Source of the DNA: Cyclostephanos tholiformis
Lineage: Eukaryota > Bacillariophyta > Thalassiosirophyceae > Thalassiosirales > Thalassiosiraceae
Length of the DNA: 22,693 nt
Reading direction: 5' to 3'
Assembly (NCBI GenBank): GCA_036939975.1
Contig: JALLPB010000125.1
Location: 1 to 22,693, forward strand
The notes under the pieces: generated by a model
The model's database searches: none
What the model was told of the DNA's origin: nothing
The model's input: only the letters and a program-made list of their open reading frames with translations
Position numbers and translations under genes: made by a program
Part shown: positions 1 to 8,958 of the stretch, in pieces
How positions within the stretch are numbered: the stretch's first letter is position 1
How the letters are laid out: every line of letters starts with the position of its first letter

Positions 1-147
1 GGCTCAAATCTGGCCGCAAGATTCGCTCCGCGGGGCGCTGATTTGGGGGGGAAGCGAGCAAGCGCCCCTCGGGCCCATAAAAATACATACATGCGGTAGT
101 ACTACATCGTAATAATACATGAAATTTGAAATTTGCATACAAAAACA
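1..147. promoter_or_regulatory. 5' flank of the Kir channel gene, possible edge of a neighbour
   Basis: GC-rich for the first ~75 bases, then AT-rich up to the channel start codon, as expected for a promoter and 5' UTR. On the plus strand a short basic reading frame (LKSGRKIRSAGR, then a stop) runs in from the left edge and could be the C-terminus of an upstream gene. On the minus strand an ATG at 78 opens a frame that runs off the edge. Neither is long enough to identify. Confidence 0.3.
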
Positions 148-2559
148 ATGATGGAGGAGGAGAGCATCGACGAGGAACTAGGACACGCCCCCGTCACCCC
201 GCGGGTTATCTTCGGCGGCGTCGGTGGCGAGAGAGAGGTCAGTGATGGCGATGAACTCGTCGACCGCCACCTCTCCCTCCACGACGGATTCGTCTCCGAG
301 CATCGCATCGTGGCCACGCCCCTACACGCCGATCAGCGCACGCCGAGGACCCCCGCCGAGCGTGTTTTGGGCGACATTAAGGCGGATATCAGGGGAAAGA
401 TATTCCGTCATTCGTCGTCGTCGTCGTTGTTTAAGGATTCGTCCAATCGACGATTTGGAGGGGTTGGAGTTGGCGTTAGTGGTGTTGGAGGAGGAGCAGG
501 AGGAGCAGGAGATATGAGGGAGGACCGTCATGGGGCGGGGATTGCCTCTGAGATCGACGAAAATCAGAATCAAATGTGGAGGCTGCAGGCCAAGAGGGGT
601 ATGAGAGACGTCGGATGTATCTGGGTGAGTGGATCCTCGTTCAATTTCCTAATCATCGTACTTGGTTTTACCACGAATAACGATGGGACGAATTTCCGTT
701 TTATTACACGCAGAGGTGTATGAAGCTTATACACTCTTGCATCCACTGCGGCGCGATGACGGATTCGTCCATCGAGCACGTAGCATACATGGGGAGCGGG
801 AGGTGTCATCCAGATATGTGGCTATCCGACTTCTTCGGCTGGCTTTTCCGCAAGGGATGGGCCACGATCAGCATACTTTCGTTGATCTCGTTCTATGCGC
901 TGGTTTTGCTATTCACCGTGCTCATCATGTGGGCGGCGAACATCGACAACGACTGTCTTAGGATCGAGGGAAAGACAGTCGCTGAGATTGGTAAACAGTC
1001 AGTGAGTCCTTTAATGCTGGTTATTGATGTAAGAGCCTCGTGCCAGGACTGGACTTAATAATCTCTCGTGCTGTGGCGCTTCCTCACGGAACAGTTGTTT
1101 TTAGACTCATTTTCGCTTTCTTGGACTACCTTTTCAACCGTCGGGTGAGTGATCGTTTATTACATGGCACACTCAGACCATTGTTCTTCTCACACATCTT
1201 GCTTGAATTACCGATATGTTATGCATCGTACTCTATGGGTTACACAGCTATGGCAGCACCTACCCGGCATTGAGCACGGAAAGCGACAAGGATGGCGATG
1301 CCAGATGCGCCTTTATCTGCTTCATCACCGCCCTCGAGGCATTAGTTGGCGTAGTCTACGCCGGCTTCACCGGCGCAATCATTTTCGCCAAGGTGACGCG
1401 CTTAACACAACGGGCCAATGCACGATTCAGTGTTCCCCTTACCGTTACGTTTGGACTTGGAGTCGAAGCTAGGCTGGGGAATGACGGTAATGACGAGTCT
1501 CGGGATGATACCCGAAAACTCGGTAATGATGGAGAAAAAGCTGCTGGGCCATCTCCGTTCCCGGTCCTTACATTCAGGATTGCGAATACCATGCATGAGG
1601 TATTGGGCGGGGAGATCTTATCGGCAAGTCTGAATGCCGCCGTGATAATTGAGAACGTTAGGCACGAGGTCAGCGAAGAGCTGGCCAGAAAAATCAGTCA
1701 AGATCGGATGGAAAGACGGCGCTCAACTTGGGACGTGGCAAGAAGGAAATCCAATTTAAGCGAATCCGAGAGGTCGACTGTAAGGACAACATTAAAGGAA
1801 AGGATAAGTGAATCAACGTCAGAAAATTCAACGTCACATTTGCAAAAACTCAATGAGCTAGTGTATAAAGGCACATCATTCTTGACCAATGCAAAGACGA
1901 AAGTGGATGACGAGGAAGTATTTGGCTCTAGTGTTCCGCCTCGTTTGACAACTGCGAAATTGGAGCTCGATGTATCGGAGCACCCATTATTCAAGCGCGT
2001 GTGGAAAGTAAACCACGTTATTGACAAAAACTCGCCTTTGCTAACGGCTGAAGCAAAGAGAGTTATCTCGATCAACAATGGACAATGGCCTCGCGAATGG
2101 AACAATTATCAAGCTGTCAGGGAGGCTGTAAGGTTCAAATATTTGGTTGTGAGTTTCACGGGATTGTCTAACATTACTGGAGGTGAGTCTATCGTATTTT
2201 CACTTCATGTCTTGCATTTGCGGTTTCTCAATCCAACCTTGATCTCTGGCACACCGCTATCCAAAAGCATTGGTATACCTTCAAAAGGTGTACGAGTATG
2301 TCGATATTGCAGGTCCGTCGTATGTGGCTTCGTGTGCATTATTTTGCACTATGACATTTCGCGTATATTATTATCATGTCGCTTACTATTGACCTTTTCC
2401 CCCAATGAATGTTTCGATATTGCAGTCGGTTATCAATTTGTCAACATTTTGTTCAGGGATAAAAACGGGGCTCACAGGATTGACTTGAAACTCCTCAACG
2501 ATGTAACCGAACAAAATGGAGGCGGAGGCGAGCCGCTCATTGTCACGGCGGGGGATTAA
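148..2559 (+). CDS. Inward-rectifier (Kir-type) potassium channel, six exons
   Basis: Model: 148-624, 714-990, 1105-1144, 1248-2182, 2268-2312, 2426-2559 (1908 nt, 635 aa, all junctions in phase). Introns begin GTGAGT, GTAAAC, GTGAGT, GTGAGT and GTCCGT and end in AG. The long N-terminus (to ~residue 195) is acidic, Ser/Gly-rich and unrecognised. TM1 is ~209-234, followed by a pore helix and the potassium filter TVGYG (263-267), whose codons are split across the third intron. TM2 is ~285-312, followed by the Kir-typical FAKVTRLTQRA. The cytoplasmic domain has Kir hallmarks: LTFRIAN...GGEI, VNHVIDKNSPL, VVSFTGLSNITGG and VGYQFVNILF. The family forms tetrameric K+ channels in plasma or internal membranes, with the C-terminal immunoglobulin-like domain binding lipid or ligand. 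A Ser/Asp/Gly-rich insert of ~45 residues lies between TM2 and the first cytoplasmic strands. Start is ATG 148 or 151. Family assignment is firm; rectification and localisation are inferred. Confidence 0.88.
2301..2425 (+). repeat. 12-bp direct repeat bounding the fifth Kir intron
   Basis: TCGATATTGCAG occurs as the last 12 bases of exon 5 (2301-2312) and again as the last 12 bases of the following intron (2414-2425). The intron (113 nt) has a weak donor, GTCCGT. Exact repeats at matching intron ends are expected when an intron arises by an insertion that duplicates its target, with the duplicated AG serving as the new acceptor. Confidence 0.85.
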
Positions 2560-2856
2560 GTCGTTTGATTGACAAAAGTGAGTCCATCCAAGCATTTTGT
2601 TGAGGCTAATTCAGAATAATAGGAATGAGGTGCACCGTAGGATGCCGATAGATACCCAGTAGCCTTCAAACCTAGGTTGTTGTATAGCTCGGGTCTTTTT
2701 TTGAAAATTTGTATCCTAAGAATATTTCAGTTAACCAAGGCAATCCTCTTTTGGTACCCTACGTCTACGATGCGAATAAACACGCATTTGAGATAAAGAC
2801 TGGGATGACAACGTCGAAGTTGAATCCCTCCAATTATCCCACATATTCAATCCATA
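2560..2856. other. Convergent 3' spacer between the Kir channel and NAA10
   Basis: About 300 bases between two converging genes. A short plus-strand frame (2709-2966) overlaps the end of NAA10 and shows no recognisable domain. I see no RNA gene or repeat here; it most likely holds the two 3' UTRs and polyadenylation signals. Confidence 0.5.
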
Positions 2857-3550
2857 TCACGCATCGCCCTTTCCCACGGAAATCTGTTCTACGGCTGCCG
2901 AGATCTCCTCAACGCCACCGCCATCATCCATCTTCCCATCTCCCACCACCTCCTTATTTCGTTTAAAAGTACATCGCATATCATACGCATCCTCCCCATC
3001 CGCATAATATCCCCGTTCGATGTCATTTATCTCGTACCTCAGCGTTTCGTTATATAGGTGGAATGCGGCGCGATTCGACTTCCTAACGTGGAGCGAAACG
3101 AACTCGGCCCCGAAGACTTGTTCCATCTCTACCTGAGACCTTCGCATTAGCATCGTGGCTATGCCGCGCTTGCGATGCGTGCGCAATACGGCGAGGGACG
3201 TTATGTGGCCGTGCGGCGGCTTCGTTTCGTCCTCCTCCATTTTGGCGAGGACGTATCCCACGATTCGACCGTCGTGATCCTCGGCCACCCAGAGCAATTG
3301 AGGCCACGAGAGGAGGTGATAGAAGTAATACCTTGCGAAACAATAACCGGGCGACGAAGGCGGGGTATAGGTATGGTTTAGAGGGGGGGGGGGGAGGACT
3401 CATCGACGATCGGACACGGCGTTCATTCGTAAACAGACTCCACGATACGATACCTACTCACTTCATCTGGTAATTCTCGGGAAGGCACCAGAGATTGCAC
3501 TGCTGCATCTCGATGAGATCCTTCACTTCCGCCATTCGAATATTTACCAT
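2857..3550 (-). CDS. NAA10: N-alpha-acetyltransferase 10 (NatA catalytic subunit, ARD1), two exons
   Basis: Exons on the minus strand are 3550-3462 and 3331-2857 (564 nt, 187 aa), joined over a 130-nt GTGAGT...AG intron. The first exon gives [20 protein letters not shown], which aligns with the NAA10 N-terminus including CLPENYQMK. The second continues [25 protein letters not shown], the acetyl-CoA loop RKRGIA (residues 83-88), [12 protein letters not shown] and YYADGEDAY, all diagnostic of NAA10. With NAA15 it forms ribosome-bound NatA, which acetylates N-terminal Ser/Ala/Thr/Gly after methionine removal. The Gly/Asp-rich tail after ~residue 165 is variable in the family. The intron carries a 12-G run (3383-3394 on the plus strand), read as a pyrimidine tract. 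It shares a promoter region with the divergent RAD18 gene. Confidence 0.96.
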
Positions 3551-3693
3551 GGTGAATTATCTTGTTTAGCAGTGCGTGTCCGTGTATGATATGTCGAGGT
3601 CGGGGGCGGGCAGGCGTTCGTCTGTCCATCGCGTGCTACCTTGGGTATGTCGTTTAAGTAGTACATACGTTCTTCCCGTACCGTAACATCAAT
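3551..3693. promoter_or_regulatory. Shared bidirectional promoter region of NAA10 and RAD18
   Basis: Only 143 bases separate the NAA10 start codon (3550, minus) from the first RAD18 ATG (3694, plus), or 179 if RAD18 starts at the second ATG (3730, stronger context ACCATGG). Both 5' UTRs and core promoters must lie here. I do not see a clear TATA box. Confidence 0.6.
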
Positions 3694-6064
3694 ATGGCGC
3701 GTGAGAGAGACAAAACGCCATATCGTACCATGGCACCGACGTTGAAGGAGTTCAACGCCGCCGCTGTCTCCACGGCAACGATCGGACACGATCGGGGCGA
3801 AGTAACAATCGACGAGGGCGAATCATCATCATCGTCCTCATCCCGCCGCCAGTCATCATCGTCGGGCGTTCCCGACATGGGGGCGGCGAAGGCAGCGGTC
3901 GTAACGTGCGGGGAGGCGGAGGACGGGACGACCGAGGAGGACAATGCCCGCGCCGACGCATCCGTCGGCCGCTCCTCGATGACATCGAACCCTCCCCCTC
4001 CACATCTTCCACTTACCACGACGATGACGACCGCGACTACGACTACGGGTGCCATCCAACTCGAGAATCCGGCAGACGTCCCGCCGGACGAATACGCCTT
4101 CCTCGTACCGCCCCACTTCGATAATGCAAATCCGTTCCATCGCGATTTGTCGTGCCTGGACCTGTCGATGAGATGCGCGATATGCTCGGAATTTTTCAGG
4201 GCGCCCGTGACCCTGTTGCCGTGCTTGCACTCGTTCTGCAGTTTGTGCATACGCAATCACCTCAGGTCGACGTACACGGGGTGTGTGCCTTTTATAGTCG
4301 ACGTTTTCGATGTTGTTTTCCTTCGCGGGACGGGACCCCATTATTTATTCGCACCCTATTCTTCTTTTGTTGTGTTTCTCACCTTTTTTGCTCGAACGCT
4401 GTCTCAAAAACTGCATTCCGTCACCTGGGGGGATACGGGGTGGCGATACATACACATGGCAGCATGATGCGCAAGGCGGATTGTCCTCATTGTCACGCGT
4501 CGGTTCGTATGCCTGGATCGACCGATTACGAGAGGGGTATATTGCCCGACAAGCAACTCGAGGAACGGGTCGACGCGTACCGAAGGTGCAGGGATCGACT
4601 CAGGGATAGTTTGGTACGATTGGACGTGCTCGAGAGGGAGAGGGCGTCGGGCATGCCACCGACGGGACGCGTTGATGACATGGTGGGCGGCAGAGGACGA
4701 CCCGGCGGCACGGGACCGACGACGGCGGCGAGGACGAGGAGGAGATCATCCCGCGGGGCTGGGGAGACTACGATGGCGAGGGTAGAATGCGGGGATGACG
4801 GAGGACATACGAAACGCGCTCGGAGGACGGCGGCCCGGGATATACGTCATTCGCGCGCCAGCGAGTCCGGCAGCGACGACGACGACGACCACAACCACCA
4901 CGACGACGACGATTGCGATGAAGATTACGACGATCCGTCCAACTCGAAGATGCCACACGATCGAGGAGAGTCGGCCGAGCGAGTATCGCCTCCGCAACAA
5001 CAGCAGCATCCGCAGCGGCTCAAGCGAAAGGCGACGGTCGCTTATCATGCCATGAACAGGAAGAAATTGGTCGACATTTGCCGCAAGGAAGGGCTTAGCA
5101 CGCTGGGCAATGAAGAGGAATTGAGGCAGCGGCATTCGGATTACATCGCCCTGTACAATTCTGAGTGCGATTCCGAACACCCTAGGTCCGTGAAGGCATT
5201 GCTAAGCGAGATCAAGTGTAGGGAGATGTCGATTAAGGTAAGTATCTCATGCTTTTGCACCTCTTCTATTTTTATGCAGGTATGCTGAGAAAATATATCT
5301 TTCTCTGATCATTTTCTCTTCGTAAGAGGGAGGCGGAACAATCTGGTCCAAAGCAGGAAAGAATATTGATCAAACATCTTGCCGATTCATTAGAGGCTTA
5401 CAACAGTGGGAGCATCGGCAAGCTTACGACTATGAATGCTGCGTTCGACGCTAAGCTCAACAAAAAATACGCGGATATGATTGCATCCGTAAAGAAGAGG
5501 GAGAGAAAGACATCATCAGCCAATGCTGAACGTTGCGTCCCTGCCGTGCAGAATGATTGCATCGATCAAAAGTCCGATTTCAGCACATCGGTGGATCCCG
5601 ACAACGGAGGGAGACAATGTACATTATCATTGTCGAGGCAACAGGCCGCGGGTGTAAACAATCCCGGGGGAATGGATAATGATGCTTTATCGCCCTCCGT
5701 GTTCACCGATTCCGACAAAACGATCGAGACGCAACAAAAGGTTCACAATCTCAATCGCGGCGAGCAATCATCGAGTCCTCTTGGTTCGAATAATATTATC
5801 GCCTCAAGACACACTTTGTCCACCAAGTTGAGGCCATCCAAGCGATCCAACTCACACTCGGCAGTCGCCGCGTCTTTTGCCACGACCACAACGTCCAGAA
5901 TTTCAAGCCTTGGACCGTGGATTTGCGATATGTGTACGTTCGAAAACTTGAGGAATATAACGAGGAATTCAAGGTGCGAGATGTGCGATTCCGTCCGTCC
6001 CAAGGAGTTGGTATCCGATTATCTTAAGGCGAGAGATATGGAGGTTGTCAATATAGATTGCTAG
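3694..6064 (+). CDS. RAD18: RAD18-type E3 ubiquitin ligase with RING, SAP-like region and C-terminal NZF zinc finger
   Basis: Exons 3694-4280, 4463-5237 and 5327-6064 (2100 nt, 699 aa), all GT-AG and in phase. The C3HC4 RING has ligands C161, C164, C177, H179, C182, C185, C203 and C206; an intron separates the last pair from the rest. Preceding LDLSMRCAICSEFF and following ILPDKQLEERV resemble RAD18. Residues ~389-435 match the RAD18 SAP region (KKLVDICRKEGLSTLGN, then HSDYIALYNSECDS). RAD18 with RAD6 mono-ubiquitinates PCNA at stalled forks to start translesion synthesis. Residues ~235-380 are low-complexity (Arg, Asp/His and Gln runs) and I see no C2HC UBZ finger there. Instead residues 652-674 form a RanBP2/NZF finger, WICDMCTFEN...CEMC, with the TF pair and the Met that bind ubiquitin in NPL4. 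Start may be ATG 3694 or 3730. Confidence 0.88.
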
Positions 6065-6239
6065 GATTGGGTTGTCGTGATGAGGGGATGTGGTAGGGTG
6101 TTGATGCGCCTTTCCTATTTACTATGTTGTACAGTAACTCTTCTTCGTGATTGGCTGTGTGAAAGGGTGTCGCAGGCATGTTTATCCCTATTGCGCGCAA
6201 AAATAATTCAAATCTTGGAGCTTAAGTCGCAGCTAGAGT

Positions 6240-7100
6240 AACCAATGCAAATACCTTGACCTTATTCCCAACATCTCATGAGACATGAACGAAGACTTTG
6301 ACCGAGATTGGAACGTTTCCATATATATCCTCTCTCGTTTGCACCATCAATATGGGATTAAACGCATCGGCTGTTGCGTATGATACCATGTGTATCCGTC
6401 ACAATATCCACAGGATATGTCTGAAGAAATCCTTCACCTTCGTGAGAAACGACGGTGGATTTCGATTGAGCATTTCCTCTTGAAGAGTCGGTTGAACTGT
6501 GCCAATTGTGTTCATTATCAGGAGCAGTCATGATGCGGCTTTTCATATGTCGGCACAAGGAGTCTTTGACTCAAAAGTGCTGAATACGCTCAGCATCGAT
6601 GTAATCTAGTTGGCGGAGCGGGAGTTCTTTCACTTGCTCGCATATGGCCTTCACACGATCTTCTTTATTCATCTCAGGATGTGAAAGTACCACTCACTCT
6701 GCGCTGGCATCTTCCTTGAAAACTTTGCGGATATTCTCTTAGGCAATATTAATAGACGGCTATTTCCCTCCAGGCTGAAAGCGATCCATCTTTGTTACAA
6801 GTACAGACACTATTCCGAGACAATCGGATTTCATGCCATTTCTTTCAAAAGGAATCTATCATTGTGCTTCCAACTCGGATGGAACTCGAAAACGACGCAT
6901 GGCAACGAGCTTCGTAGCGGGTCAATTATTTTTAAATTACAGTCTCTACTCTGCATTAAATGCTGGCTGGATGGGAGAATGCGCAATCCGTTGTCAATAT
7001 TTTGTCAGTGATCTTATTGTTTTTCTCTGTCTTTTCAATGCCCTCTTGACCAAGTAAGTTGGCAAAAGCTGGGTTGGGTTCCTTAGCGAAGGATGAATTG
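6240..7100 (-). pseudogene. Decayed P-loop GTPase remnant (AIG1-like), minus strand
   Basis: No intact frame exists, but minus-strand pieces read as a broken GTPase. At 7066-7029 a degenerate P-loop reads NLLGQEGIEKTEKNNKIT, aligning with the P-loop of the plus-strand neighbour. After a shift in frame, 6840-6784 reads LGIVSVLVTKMDRF, with a good G4 motif (TKMD). Further down, PEMNKEDRVKAICEQVKELP and QLDYIDAERIQHF are readable between stops, continuing into an open stretch (6558-6358). At least four in-frame stops and two shifts are present. The family call (AIG1/GIMAP-like TRAFAC GTPase) rests on the motif pattern and could be another septin-like group. Boundaries are approximate. Confidence 0.55.
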
Positions 7101-7156
7101 CGGTGTTAGGATCATTATCCCACAGTGCCTTAAGTGACGACCCCTGTCTCTTCTTC

Positions 7157-7220
7157 ACTTGAAAATCCCTCCTTCCCTGAAAATCATCACTTGGAAATCC
7201 CTCCTTCCCAGAAAATTTCA
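7157..7220 (+). repeat. Two tandem copies of a 32-bp repeat
   Basis: Two adjacent ~32-bp units (7157-7188 and 7189-7220) share ACTTG/GAAATCCCTCCTTCCC, followed by GAAAAT. They lie between the starts of the two divergent GTPase remnants, in what was probably their shared promoter. The copies differ at a few positions. Confidence 0.7.
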
Positions 7221-7241
7221 TGTCAACTCCCATTATCAACC

Positions 7242-8560
7242 ATGGCCGCAAACAACCCCCCCTCTGCAATTTTTCTTGGAAAGGTATGGCTATATTTGTC
7301 TAGAGAAGGTACTTGGTATTCAGGTCGATGAAAAGCTATTTTCCTAACATGATATCTGCACTTCTGTTCCAACTAAGATCGGTGTGGGCAAGACTAACAA
7401 TTTTCAACAAGTTGTGTGATGCGTCCCGAAGCACAAATCTTAGCTCTTACTCTGTAATACGCACATATGCCAAGCACTAGGTCTTTTACTACGGAAAAGA
7501 ATTGATTATATTCGCTGCCCCAGGGTGCAAAAGCATAAGCGACACCTACAGCCACAGCTACGTGATGCGCCAGGGATTAACTCACGAGTCTCTCAATTGC
7601 ATCTTGATCATTGTTGAATATAACGCCCGCATTGGTGCTGATGACTTTTGGGAAGTCACCAAAATCCTCAAGCCTGAGTACCTGCACATGGTTGCCGTTA
7701 TCGTCATGAAGATTGATCACTTCTACCTGATGAAACATTCAAGACCAAGGATAGTATCGAGCAGAAAATCAGTGACATATTTGCAGGTTTCGATGTTCAT
7801 ATTATTGTATTCTCTGAACTCGACATCACCAAGGAGGATCTGTTCAGTAAGATGTACGATGCCGCGACGAAGAAGACTGTAGCCAAGCTTGAATAACGCG
7901 AGGAAGAATTAATTCAGTATTTTGAGCCAAGGCGTGGAAAGGACGCGAACTTCACGGTCGTTATCGCATGAAGAATCGATTCAAGGACCAATTGGTGGAT
8001 TCCTCCAAGGTCTTCGTGAGTTGGAAGAACAACGCAATGAATACTCGAACGAAGAGGAAGACTTCCAAGGTTGTGTATACCACGCAATACAACAGAGCAG
8101 TGAAAGATATGATTATTGTGCGCTTTCTTGAATGCAATGCCAAATCTGAAAATGATTTCGAAGACTATGAAGCATACATAGAGTTACGAAAATGGTATCT
8201 TCGGCGCACAATGAAGTCCGTAATAAAGCAAAGCGTTTTCTTTTCATCGACCCCGATGATTCCATTAACTGGCGAAATGCATTGCATCGCTGTCAACATT
8301 GTGGTGAGGTGTGGGTATAAGTTGAGGGATGTGACGGAAAGTCCACCTGTGGTCTAGTCTCCATGACGGGGGACCCCGACAGTGGTGAGTTTTATGTTAA
8401 TTACATGTTTGAAGAAAGTTGGCCAGGCATGGCGGCCTGAAAAGCGCAGCAAACGAAAGAAGGCTCGTGCTGTTCGCGAAAATGTTGAAGCCACGAGGCA
8501 AGTCGGTTGTGGTAGGAATTTCGTTTGGAAGGACCAAGCCCTCTACAGAAGTAGATGCCA
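7242..8560 (+). pseudogene. Decayed AIG1-like GTPase with C-terminal cysteine-rich zinc module
   Basis: Starts MAANNPPSAIFLGK at 7242, then a 94-nt intron (7284-7377, GT-AG) rejoins IGVGKTN, completing a P-loop GKIGVGKT. A one-base shift near 7410 gives FNKLCDASRSTN; a stop lies at 7478-7480. The open stretch 7481-7722 carries AAPGCKSISDTYSHSY (G3, first Asp lost), LNCILIIVEYNARIG and VAVIVMKIDHF (G4, TKxD now MKID). A second shift near 7725 leads to DSIEQKISDIFAGFDV and SELDITKEDLF, with stops at 7894 and 7969. Further on, ~8249-8440 reads CQHCGEVWV, stop, VEGCDGKSTCG, then GCGRNFVWKD (8506-8535). The result is a GTPase domain plus a zinc-ribbon or IBR-like tail, broken by at least four stops and three frameshifts. 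AIG1-type is the best family guess. Confidence 0.62.
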
Positions 8561-8958
8561 TACTCAGCACACAAGAGCTGGGTTAATCCCAAGCAACTTC
8601 AATTTAAACACTGACTTTATTGCCAAAAAACTAACTGGGATGTACACAACCAGGTATTCGCAAAACTTGACAATAAAAGCAATAACATTGCTCCTTGATT
8701 GCTACCACTTCTATTCTTGTTGTGTTTGAAATCTTGGCAGGGGTATTAAGAGTGTACCATAAGTAATAAGTGTGATGAGTTGTCAATCAATACTTCAATC
8801 AATACTATGACATTAGGTGCAAAATACAGCCCGCAAAATTGCTCACGCTGCCTCTTTGATCAAAACCAACCCGCCCACGCCACACAAAGGAAATATACAA
8901 ACTTCATCCTCAGCACTGCAGACCACACGGATATCCCCAATAATATGGCTATTACCCA
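8561..8958. other. Spacer with no recognised gene; 12-bp tandem pair
   Basis: About 400 AT-rich bases between the end of the GTPase remnant and the 3' end of the minus-strand repeat-protein gene. The only structure I see is a perfect 12-bp tandem duplication, TCAATCAATACT twice (8783-8806). A plus-strand frame from 8780 enters the antisense of the neighbouring gene and is not considered coding. Confidence 0.5.

Noticed and set aside
1002..1007. GTGAGT as donor of Kir intron 2
   Set aside because: A better-looking consensus than the GTAAAC at 991, but it puts the pore exon out of frame; only the donor at 991 gives DSFSLSWTTFSTVGYG.
2709..2966. Plus-strand frame of 85 aa after the Kir gene
   Set aside because: It overlaps the NAA10 3' coding end on the opposite strand, shows no domain, and the Kir protein is already complete at 2559.
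3654..4341. Overlapping minus-strand frames of 200 and 161 aa
   Set aside because: They are antisense to the RAD18 first exon, low in complexity and without any domain; the RING motif on the plus strand decides.
6994..7269. Minus-strand frame of 91 aa upstream of the GTPase remnant
   Set aside because: The frame that aligns with the GTPase P-loop is a different one; this one contains the translated 32-bp repeat and no motif.
8783..8806. Short tandem repeats as a possible CRISPR or satellite
   Set aside because: Only two copies with no spacers; nothing in the window resembles a CRISPR array.
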